A DNA stretch of 30,115 bases from Methanomassiliicoccus sp. UBA6 (GTDB lineage: Archaea > Thermoplasmatota > Thermoplasmata > Methanomassiliicoccales > Methanomassiliicoccaceae), in contig DAVH01000040.1 in the NCBI GenBank assembly GCA_002508545.1, positions 7,530 through 37,644 of the forward strand, written 5' to 3'. The number at the start of each line of letters is the position of its first letter. The stretch's first letter is position 1. The position numbers and the translations under genes are program-made. Under the pieces are notes generated by a model. That model had not been told where the DNA came from. It did no database searches and saw only the letters and a list, made by a program, of their open reading frames with translations. Positions 16,758 to 22,815 of this stretch are shown here, piece by piece.

Positions 16758-17113
16758 GTACACCGATGGTACACCTTCATCCATTCTGTAGCAGCTGTAG
16801 ACAAAACACCGCATGCTCAGAGGGTGGTGGTACGGAGCTCCGGCCGAATCCCCGCCGGAGCTGCCGACGATTTGTCTGTACCCCTGCCCAGAGCTCCAGC
16901 TCGGACTTGAGGTCGGTGGGGTCTATGCATGCGCCCGAGCTCGAAGGAAGTCAACCTTGTAGGGGCGTCAGCGATCGAATTCTGGATCTGGCGAGGTGCA
17001 ACTCTTTCAACTATCTTACTGGCAACATTGATGGTGGCTAGGGTGATCGGGGATGCGCCCAAGTAAATGGGCACGAGAGCGACGACACCCCTCTCTACTC
17101 CCCAGCAGGCATG

Positions 17114-18712
17114 TTACAATTCGTTCGCAAGTTCGATGATCTTGGGAATGTACAGGTCACTCATGTAGGCTTCGTCAAGCAGGTCCTCGTAGTGCCTGAA
17201 GCATTCCTGCGTCCCGTCGTCGAACACGTTGACGTCGTACGGCTGGAACGAAGCTTCCATATCGGTCGCGTCCGCCAGCATTTCGCAGATCTCGACCCCC
17301 CGACGGAAGACCCTGATGCGCCAGAAAAACCTCGGGTGAGATAGCTCGAGAACGCGTTTCCGGACCTCTGGCGGGATACCCGATCGAGTAGATATTTCGG
17401 TTTTGTACTCGTTGACGGATGAAAGGAATATGTCGAGTTCCAGGTCTGCGTCCTCCATGGTCAGCTTCCTTATGAGCAGAGAGAGGCGTCCGGCTGGAAT
17501 CAGCATGCCAAGGTAAGGAACCCTGACCTTATGGTACAGCGGCGCAATTATTCCCCTGGGGATTATCGGAATTCTCTTCTTCGTCTTCTCATCAACCCAC
17601 TCACCCATCAGCTTCACGTAGCCATTGTTGCCGCTGTAGGCCTCTTTCACTTCAAGCTTGCAGAAGGGCCCGATCTGGTCGTCATGAGCATAGAAGTATG
17701 CAATCCTTGATCCCTTCAGCTTGTCGACATACGGATATCTTTCCTTCAGGAGGTTCAGCTCGTCGAACCCCGGTCCCTTCTCCTTAATCCTGTAGCCTGC
17801 CAAGGTTAATGCGTGTCCCAAACCGCCGATTTCGACGTTGAGCAACACCGGTAAGCCCGCCCTCAGATACCCATAAGCTGCGGCAAGCAAGGGGTGCTTG
17901 TAAATCCAGTTGCCCGCCTGATTCTTAACACAGACGTCGTTCAGCTCCGGCTCGAAGTTGGCCTTCCTGATCGCCTGGCATATCTGCCCGACGGTGAGCC
18001 CGTGAGAAGGTATTGGGCGCGTGGTTGGAGCGTACATCGTCGCATTACTGGTTATCTCGTAAAGCCCCGGCAGATGGTATCCAAACTGGTATGATGTCTT
18101 CTGGAAGGCGGACCATAAGGCGCTGGTGGCACACGCGGCCACGACACGGTCTTGTTCAAGAAACCCAAGGCTACTGACGGTAAGGGATAGGCCGTTGAGG
18201 TTGACATCATAGTTCCTCACACATCTTATCGACCGTTTCCTCGGCTTGTCCTCACCCTCGGTTATTGTATTCCTGTATGTCCTCAGGACGGTCCTACCGA
18301 TGATCTTGATGGGTAGAGGTCTGACAGTGATAAAGCCGTTGTAGTTAGCCTGGACGTCACTAACGAACTCTTCGTTCGAGGCTTCGTTCCTCAGGTACCT
18401 ATCGAACCTGGCAGCAAGCTCATCCGCTCTGATCTGCTTGAAGAAGTGGACCCTTCGGCAGTACTTGCTGTAGTTCTGGAAGCATTTAGCGTAATAACCT
18501 GTGAAGTCGTCTAGGTAGTCCCTATCGACATACTTGTTCTCAACCAGCATAGTGGTCGTCTTTATGTCGGTTAGGTATTCGGAGAGGTATCTGATGCCGT
18601 CGTCCATCCGCATCCTAAGGCATTTTTCTTGGGACGACAGGACCTTGACCAGGTTGTCGGGTTCGAACGGTACGACCTCCCACGGCTTTTTTTCAGACGC
18701 AATACTAGCCAA
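17114..18712 (-). CDS. Papain/C39-like cysteine protease-fold protein, function unknown
   Basis: A 532-aa protein of no family I can name with certainty. The middle third reads like a papain-like thiol protease: Gln187 (FLEQDRVVAAC), Cys194 in AACATSALWSAF at a helix start, a mixed region ending GLTVGQICQAIRKANFEPEL, then GLPVLLNVEIGGLGHALTLAGY with His300, and YFYAHDDQIGPF with Asp344/345. Gln-Cys-His-Asp in this order and spacing matches the catalytic set of that fold. The N-terminal 185 residues and C-terminal 180 are of unknown fold; no signal peptide or membrane helix is evident, so it should be cytosolic. It starts with TTG at 18712, 35 bp after a 52-aa gene, and is probably its operon partner. 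Lower GC3 than core genes. A hydrolase or transglutaminase of the same fold is an alternative. Confidence 0.65.
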   Translation of the reverse strand: MASIASEKKPWEVVPFEPDNLVKVLSSQEKCLRMRMDDGIRYLSEYLTDIKTTTMLVENKYVDRDYLDDFTGYYAKCFQNYSKYCRRVHFFKQIRADELAARFDRYLRNEASNEEFVSDVQANYNGFITVRPLPIKIIGRTVLRTYRNTITEGEDKPRKRSIRCVRNYDVNLNGLSLTVSSLGFLEQDRVVAACATSALWSAFQKTSYQFGYHLPGLYEITSNATMYAPTTRPIPSHGLTVGQICQAIRKANFEPELNDVCVKNQAGNWIYKHPLLAAAYGYLRAGLPVLLNVEIGGLGHALTLAGYRIKEKGPGFDELNLLKERYPYVDKLKGSRIAYFYAHDDQIGPFCKLEVKEAYSGNNGYVKLMGEWVDEKTKKRIPIIPRGIIAPLYHKVRVPYLGMLIPAGRLSLLIRKLTMEDADLELDIFLSSVNEYKTEISTRSGIPPEVRKRVLELSHPRFFWRIRVFRRGVEICEMLADATDMEASFQPYDVNVFDDGTQECFRHYEDLLDEAYMSDLYIPKIIELANEL

Positions 18713-18747
18713 CGACGCTACACCGCCAAGAAAACACGTTAAGGGGT

Positions 18748-18906
18748 TTAGATGCTTATGACCTGCCGAAGGGAGTCTTCCGACACCGTCAGGCTTTCCC
18801 TAACCAGCGTATCTAGCTGCCTCAGACGGGCAAGGTCCTCCTTGACCTTGGCATCTTTGATCTTTACGGGGGTCCCCTTCCCTCCACTCTTTTTCACCTT
18901 AGCCAA
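18748..18906 (-). CDS. Small basic protein, 52 aa, upstream partner of the papain-like gene
   Basis: The chosen start is TTG at 18906: GGAGGT lies 6 bp upstream and a strong TATA box about 50 bp upstream. The longer open frame (to 19002) runs through the promoter and is not credible. The product begins with a lysine/glycine-rich tail (AKVKKSGGKGTPVKIKDAK) followed by one amphipathic helix (KEDLARLRQLDTLVRESL) and a short acidic/serine end. I recognise no family. As first gene before the protease-like protein it could be an inhibitor, a substrate or a DNA/RNA-binding regulator. These are guesses from position and charge. Confidence 0.6.
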   Translation of the reverse strand: MAKVKKSGGKGTPVKIKDAKVKEDLARLRQLDTLVRESLTVSEDSLRQVISI

Positions 18907-18952
18907 CGCTCTACCTCCATAACGCGGCGACTGTTCAAAGGTATGAGAAAGC

Positions 18953-18964
18953 AATATATATAAT
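18953..18964 (-). promoter_or_regulatory. TATA box of the 52-aa/protease operon
   Basis: ATTATATATATT on the minus strand lies about 50 bp before the TTG at 18906. A start site near 18930 would leave a short leader containing the GGAGGT ribosome-binding site. Confidence 0.6.
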
Positions 18965-19002
18965 CTTAACTTGGAAAAAATGGCAGTGAGCAACACAATC
19001 AA

Positions 19003-19015
19003 AATTGGGCCAATT
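19003..19015. promoter_or_regulatory. Inverted repeat upstream of the 52-aa/protease promoter
   Basis: AATTGG-G-CCAATT, 6-bp arms around a single base, sits about 40 bp upstream of the TATA box. It is a plausible activator or repressor site; short AT/GC palindromes also occur by chance. Confidence 0.35.
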
Positions 19016-19131
19016 GCTAGAAGATTCTCACATTACCAGTATATAAGATGGCTCTAGCTAATTATCCCTCTGGGACCATTGGGCACATTATCACAGAGTG
19101 CCGAGAACACCTGGAGCCCCCGATTATTCTT

Positions 19132-19350
19132 CTAGGTCACGCCCCCAATCTGGCGGTTGAAGCGGACGGACACCGCCTCGCCCGCCTCCTCGAGGAGCGT
19201 CGCCAGAATCATACATCCTCTTGTCTGCGTCCCGTTGTGACCAACAGCTACTACGTCCGGCCATTCGGCCTCGATGAAGGCCCAGGCGCTGCGGGCGTCG
19301 TTGGCTCGGCCGAGCTCGCGGTCGTAGAGGTCCCTGATGATGCGTTGCAT
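19132..19350 (-). CDS. Hypothetical protein, 72 aa
   Basis: Small minus-strand gene at the distal part of the element. Third codon positions are very rich in G and C, and the product (MQRIIRDLYDRELGRANDA, then a hydrophobic GCMILATLLEEAGEAVSV) has a normal soluble composition. No Shine-Dalgarno precedes the ATG at 19350, and no clear TATA box was found. It may be a fragment of a larger lost gene. The plus-strand frame over the same bases (19048-19374) starts on a TATA-like sequence and has worse composition. Function not recognised. Confidence 0.42.
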   Translation of the reverse strand: MQRIIRDLYDRELGRANDARSAWAFIEAEWPDVVAVGHNGTQTRGCMILATLLEEAGEAVSVRFNRQIGGVT

Positions 19351-19431
19351 GATCAGGAGTCGAATGGGAATTGACGTGCATATCGGCGAGAGGTGGGCGA
19401 ATGTGTGGGGCTCGAAAGCGATCTCAGAAAA

Positions 19432-19601
19432 GGGTTAAGATAACGAGTCTTAACCACATGATTAACCCAGGCTTAACCCGGCCCCCTCTAGCGAGCCAGA
19501 CGATGCGGTTCTTTCTCTTTGGGTTAAAGTGTTAAGAGAGATACGGGGGAGAGCATCGTCATGAAAGAATGCTCATGGATCTGTGTCGCCCCTCTTAACC
19601 C
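19432..19601. repeat. Cluster of seven TTAACC(C) repeats, iteron- or operator-like
   Basis: Copies at 19432 (GGGTTAAG), 19449 (CTTAACCA), 19461 (ATTAACCC), 19472 (CTTAACCC), 19521 (GGGTTAAA), 19531 (GTTAAG) and 19594 (CTTAACCC). Three neighbouring copies are spaced 12 and 11 bp, about one helical turn, and the first two form an inverted repeat with a 9-bp gap. The cluster sits 140 bp inside attR. Such arrays serve as replication iterons, excisionase/integrase arm sites or repressor operators; which applies here is unknown. Confidence 0.6.
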
Positions 19602-19739
19602 GCAGCGACCGGCTTCTACACACAGGTGCCCGCCACCCACTAAGGTGGGGTGATCAGTTGAAAAAGGAAAAGGGTTTGTGCAGAATAGCGTTTCATTGAA
19701 ATCTCAAAATGGGATACTGGCTTGCATTGTGGGGTGAGG

Positions 19740-19753
19740 CCCGGCGCCCGCAC
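19740..19753 (+). repeat. attR: second copy of the tRNA-Gly 3' end
   Basis: CCCGGCGCCCGCAC is identical to 7902-7915 and in the same orientation. The flanks differ on both sides, and no tRNA body precedes it, so this is a 3'-end copy and not a second gene. It marks the outer limit of the element. Confidence 0.75.
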
Positions 19754-19806
19754 TCCAAGCATCCTACTTTTACATACTGTGTCCATATCGTGAGTTTGCC
19801 ATCGGC

Positions 19807-19832
19807 TCGCCCGCGGCCGGGGGAGCGGGCGA
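19807..19832. other. GC-rich hairpin between attR and the methyltransferase gene
   Basis: TCGCCCGC and GCGGGCGA form perfect 8-bp arms around a 10-base loop. No T-run follows, so it is not a standard terminator. In the element-free chromosome it would lie about 60-80 bp past tRNA-Gly. Confidence 0.4.
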
Positions 19833-19903
19833 TCAGGCCCAACGGCCAGCAAGAACGACGCATCTATATTGCAGCGGCATCCAACGTCCGTCACGAGGTG
19901 CCG

Positions 19904-20401
19904 ATGGACGAGGGTGTCGTGATGGCCGTGGTTCTCATGATAATGGGGTACCTGGTGGCTTCCATCTTCTACCCCCTACTGACGGGGGGCGCGGCGTACA
20001 CCCCGACCCCGAGGAGGGCCGCGGCCATGGCGCTCGAGCTGGCGGACCTGAAGAGGGACGAGGCCTTCTACGACCTCGGTTGCGGCACGGGGGAGGCTCT
20101 CGTGGAGGCGTGCAAGCGGTGCGACCACGTGCGGGGGGTGGAGATAGAGCCCCTGCGATGGCTGGTGGCCAAGCTGAGGGCGAGAAAGGCCAAGGTCACC
20201 CTTGGCAACCTATTCGCTCAGGACATCAGCGATGCCGATGTCGTGTTCATCTACCAGTACCGGGGAAGCATCAATGATCGGATAGCGAGGAAGATCAAGG
20301 CCGAGACCAAGGCTGGCACCAGGGTCGTGAGCTACGAGCATGAAATCGAGAACATGGCGTTGATCAGAAGCCAGGACGATATCCACGTCTATGAGACCTG
20401 A
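19904..20401 (+). CDS. Membrane-anchored class I SAM-dependent methyltransferase (ATPSCKMT/FAM173-like)
   Basis: A 165-aa protein with one N-terminal membrane helix (VVMAVVLMIMGYLVASIFYPLL), then a short Rossmann methyltransferase domain. It has TPTPRRAAAMALELADL, AdoMet motif I FYDLGCGTGEAL near 58-69, VRGVEIEPLRW (motif II), DADVVFIYQY (motif IV region), and GTRVVSYEHEI near the end. This pattern resembles the lysine methyltransferase group around FAM173/ATPSCKMT; the substrate is unknown. The frame is open back across attR to 19709, but that part has no protein-like pattern. The ATG at 19904 follows GAGGTG, and a TATA-like box lies 40 bp before it. The ATG at 19922 is the alternative. First core gene after the element. 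Confidence 0.75.
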   Translation: MDEGVVMAVVLMIMGYLVASIFYPLLTGGAAYTPTPRRAAAMALELADLKRDEAFYDLGCGTGEALVEACKRCDHVRGVEIEPLRWLVAKLRARKAKVTLGNLFAQDISDADVVFIYQYRGSINDRIARKIKAETKAGTRVVSYEHEIENMALIRSQDDIHVYET

Positions 20402-20438
20402 CCGCGCTGCCGTTCGGGGCCAGGAGGCCGCTCAGGCC

Positions 20439-20876
20439 TCATAGGCGGCGAACGCCCCATTCCGTGATCTGTTCCGAGTAGAGAATGAAGATGGACAACA
20501 CTATCCCGACCAACAGGGTCAGGATGTTATCGAGCCCGGGCACCACATCGTACAAGGTCAAGCTCGCCAGTAAGATGATGAAAGCCAGGAATTTCCGCAT
20601 CTTCGATCTCTTCTCCACCTTCCGCAGCTCATCCCTGCCCTTCGGGACCTGACCCTCGCCCCGCATGCGCTGACGCTCGGAGAAGAACAGGTAGAGCCAC
20701 AGGATTGCCACCACGAAGGCGCCGACCGCCAATGTTTCCGGCTCATCTGGCCTGATGAGGTATAGGGCAATGGTGATGACCGACACCATGCCCATGATGA
20801 GGAGCATCATGTTGCGCTTCTGCAGGTCCCGAGGCTCCCTCCCCTCCAACATATCGTCCAGGTTCTTGGTCCCCAT
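20439..20876 (-). CDS. Four-helix integral membrane protein, function unknown
   Basis: 145 aa with four predicted membrane helices in two pairs (roughly 22-41, 48-66, 95-112, 116-134). They are separated by a basic, charged loop (SERQRMRGEGQVPKGRDELRK). The acidic/basic N-terminus (NLDDMLEGREPRDLQKRN) should be cytoplasmic. No catalytic or transport motif is recognisable. A TATA box lies about 25 bp upstream, so the mRNA may be leaderless. It is convergent with the methyltransferase gene. Confidence 0.7.
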   Translation of the reverse strand: MGTKNLDDMLEGREPRDLQKRNMMLLIMGMVSVITIALYLIRPDEPETLAVGAFVVAILWLYLFFSERQRMRGEGQVPKGRDELRKVEKRSKMRKFLAFIILLASLTLYDVVPGLDNILTLLVGIVLSIFILYSEQITEWGVRRL

Positions 20877-20887
20877 GCGCGGTCAGT

Positions 20888-20908
20888 ATAGGCCTATGGG
20901 ATAAAAAT
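20888..20908 (-). promoter_or_regulatory. TATA box and adjoining 10-bp palindrome ahead of the four-helix membrane protein
   Basis: On the minus strand TTTTTATC (20901-20908) is placed about 25-30 bp before the ATG at 20876. Between box and start lies the perfect palindrome ATAGGCCTAT (20888-20897), where a repressor would block initiation. Confidence 0.45.
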
Positions 20909-20913
20909 CTCCG

Positions 20914-20941
20914 GCGCTCCCGGCGCGGCGGGCGGGAGCGC
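20914..20941. other. Perfect 9-bp-arm hairpin upstream of the membrane protein gene
   Basis: GCGCTCCCG and CGGGAGCGC flank a 10-base GC-rich loop. It lies in the 249-bp spacer between the four-helix protein and the CorA-type gene, downstream of the latter, and could help end its transcript. No T-run follows. Confidence 0.35.
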
Positions 20942-21125
20942 GCTCATGTTGGAGTGGCGAGTTCGTTGCCCTTACCGATGTAGCGAGCCATCAAGGTCGC
21001 ATCGCCTCAATAAGCTGATCTTGGCGCGGGCCCGCCGCTGACATTCATGTCAGCCAATGCTGGCACCGCCTTGAGGCTCCCCTCATGGCATGATCTGATG
21101 GGCACACGCTTCACCACCTCGGGCA

Positions 21126-22622
21126 TCAGCCCCTGAGCCAGCCCATCTGGAAGTACAGCCACGCGGTGAACAGCATGATGACCGCCACGATGGTCACCAC
21201 CTGGGCCAGGGAGATCGCCCAGGGGACCCCCACGATGTTCATGCCCAGCATCCCGCCGACCACGGTGGGGATGATTGTCAGGGCGGTGAGCACGGCGATC
21301 ACCTTCATCACCTTGTTCATCTGGAAGGAGGTGGTGTTGAGGTAGAAGTCGATGTCGTCGGCTAGGCCCTCGGCCAGGCCTTCCGCCGCCTCCAGGAGGA
21401 AGTCGCACCGCTCCAGGAGGGCCTTGACCCGGATGTTGTCCTCTCCATCCCATCCGCTCATGGAGGGCCCCCTTCCCTGCAAGCTCTTGAGCATCTCCCG
21501 GGTGTGCACCAGCCACCTCAGGATGTGGTCCACCTCCTTCTTCACGCCGTACACTACCGGGAGGAAGGCCCGGGGCTGCCTGCTCATCGGCACCGTCTCC
21601 GAGCGGGAGAGCTCGACCTCGGCCTCCCGGATGAGGTCCTCGATGGTCCCCAGCGACCGGTCCATGATGACGAAGAACACGGACGGGGCGTCTAGCTCGA
21701 GCCCCTCCTCCAGGGCGAGGCGGGGAACCTCGTCCAGCAGCGGCACCTCGCACCGGCTGATGGTGACCGGCCCGTCCTCCTGGTCGATGAGCAGCAGGCT
21801 GGTCCACCGGAGAATGTTCGATCGAGGGAACCGCGCGCTGGGCTCAAGGACGGGGACCTGGAGGAAGATGGTCACTCTGTCGCCCGTCTCCTCCGCCCGC
21901 GGGTACGCCCACTCCCAGATCCTTCCTCCAAGCACCAGGCCGGAGATGCCGAACCTCCTTCCCAGGGAGGGGAGATGCTCGCTCGACACGCCGGTGAAGC
22001 GCCTCCACTGCTTCCTTCCGCCGTCCTCGACCTCCTGATGGTACGGAGGCTCCCATCCCCGGCCCGGGTCGGCGAGGTCCAGCGTCCGCTCGATGTACGG
22101 CGCCGCGGCGCGCTGCTCGGCCTCCCCCCGTCGGATGAGGCCGCCCCGGCTCAGCGACCGTCCTCCCAGGACCAGGGCCACGGGCAGCCGGAGCAGCCGG
22201 AGGAGGATGACCAGCCCTCCGGCCTCGGGGATGATGGCGACGATGGTCGCCGCAAGGGACGCGACGATGATGAAGAGGTCGAAGAGGTGGATAGGGGCCC
22301 GCACGAACCCAAGCCGGTCCCTGGAATAGTACAACTTCAGGCCGTACTCGAGGATGAAGAAGAAGAGGACCACGTAGTAGAGGAACTCCATGGACGCCAC
22401 GACCGATGGAGGCAGGTCCATGAACAAGGGCAGGACCAGGACGGGGATGAGGAGGACCGAGAGAGCGATCATGAAGCCCTCCGAGAGGATGCGGTCCACC
22501 GCCCGGCGATGCTCCGACCGCTGGAGCTCCTCGTCGTACGCTCCTAGGTTGGCCAGGCGGGCCAGGGCCTCGCCCTGGACGTACCGCGCCTCGGCCGATC
22601 CCGCGTTCTCGGACTCCTCCAT
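21126..22622 (-). CDS. CorA-type Mg2+ transporter with an N-terminal voltage-sensor-like domain
   Basis: A 498-aa two-part protein. Residues 50-152 form four helices like the S1-S4 voltage sensor of ion channels. S2 carries Glu92 and Lys96 (FFILEYGLKLYY), S3 carries Asp115 (HLFDLFIIVASL), and S4 has Arg142 and Arg145 (LLRLLRLP). No pore helices follow. From about 190 it is CorA-like: a mixed soluble domain, long helices (EDLIREAEVELSRSE, then DHILRWLVHTREML), a first pore helix, the Gly-Met-Asn signature at 460-462 (MLGMNIVGVPW), and a last helix. Divalent-cation transport is expected from the GMN motif; voltage or membrane coupling is inference. ATG 22622 is preferred over 22688, because a TATA box (GCTTATAGG) overlaps the latter. 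Confidence 0.8.
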   Translation of the reverse strand: MEESENAGSAEARYVQGEALARLANLGAYDEELQRSEHRRAVDRILSEGFMIALSVLLIPVLVLPLFMDLPPSVVASMEFLYYVVLFFFILEYGLKLYYSRDRLGFVRAPIHLFDLFIIVASLAATIVAIIPEAGGLVILLRLLRLPVALVLGGRSLSRGGLIRRGEAEQRAAAPYIERTLDLADPGRGWEPPYHQEVEDGGRKQWRRFTGVSSEHLPSLGRRFGISGLVLGGRIWEWAYPRAEETGDRVTIFLQVPVLEPSARFPRSNILRWTSLLLIDQEDGPVTISRCEVPLLDEVPRLALEEGLELDAPSVFFVIMDRSLGTIEDLIREAEVELSRSETVPMSRQPRAFLPVVYGVKKEVDHILRWLVHTREMLKSLQGRGPSMSGWDGEDNIRVKALLERCDFLLEAAEGLAEGLADDIDFYLNTTSFQMNKVMKVIAVLTALTIIPTVVGGMLGMNIVGVPWAISLAQVVTIVAVIMLFTAWLYFQMGWLRG

Positions 22623-22815
22623 GAGCTCAGCCTTCCCGGCCAGCCATCGGCCGGGCGGGTGATAGTTTGGAGGCCGCCCTATAAGCATGAATCGTCGCGG
22701 GCCGGCCGAGGCGGCATCCCGTTGAGGGCACGCCTAAGCATTGGCGCCTTTGCCATCCAAGATATCGTCCGCGACCGCATAATCATTATGGGATCGTCCG
22801 CTGAGCCAAAGAAAA

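Larger units (their letters stand above)
16702..17113. other. Intergenic region upstream of the RHH module, with clustered operator-like motifs
   Basis: 412 bp without a supportable gene. The left end holds the RHH promoter (TATA 16725-16733) and a 16-bp palindrome. Further motifs follow: GTACACC twice (about 16758-16764 and 16770-16776), CTGTAG twice near 16787-16800, and the core TTGTCT again as AGACAAA at 16799-16805 and TTTGTCT at 16871-16877. The rest up to the protease stop (17114) is featureless to me. The ORFs crossing it have poor composition and no ribosome-binding sites. Confidence 0.5.
7902..19753. mobile_element. ~11.8 kb integrated element (defence island) in tRNA-Gly
   Basis: Bounded by 14-bp direct repeats of the tRNA-Gly 3' end. 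Contents in order from the tRNA: integrase remnant, hsdS, hsdM, hsdR, half-hsdS, second methylase, RHH regulator, papain-like protein, 52-aa protein, 72-aa orphan, and a TTAACCC repeat cluster at the distal end. All supported genes lie on the minus strand, pointing toward the tRNA, while flanking core genes use both strands. The integrase lacks its N-terminal half, so the element is probably no longer self-mobile unless helped. I see no replication protein, which fits either a decayed plasmid/virus or a purely integrative defence island. Confidence 0.72.
19351..19903. other. Gene-free distal end of the element and junction with the core chromosome
   Basis: 553 bp with no supportable gene. It contains the TTAACCC repeat cluster (19432-19601), the attR repeat (19740-19753), a T-tract CTTTTACAT about 15 bp past attR that could end the original tRNA transcript, a GC-rich hairpin (19807-19832), and a TATA-like TATATTG near 19864 ahead of the methyltransferase gene. 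The part before attR is AT-richer than the core. Confidence 0.55.

Noticed and set aside
16745..17041. Plus-strand 98-codon frame in the RHH upstream region
   Set aside because: Begins inside the palindrome, has no SD, and is Cys/Ser/Arg-rich; the region is better read as regulatory.
19048..19374. Plus-strand 108-codon frame at the distal end of the element
   Set aside because: Its ATG abuts a TATA-like sequence with no room for a promoter or SD; the opposite-strand 72-aa frame has better codon composition.
21007..21807. Minus-strand 266-codon frame overlapping the CorA-type gene
   Set aside because: Out-of-frame reading of the CorA-type gene; repetitive Gly/Arg/His/Pro composition.
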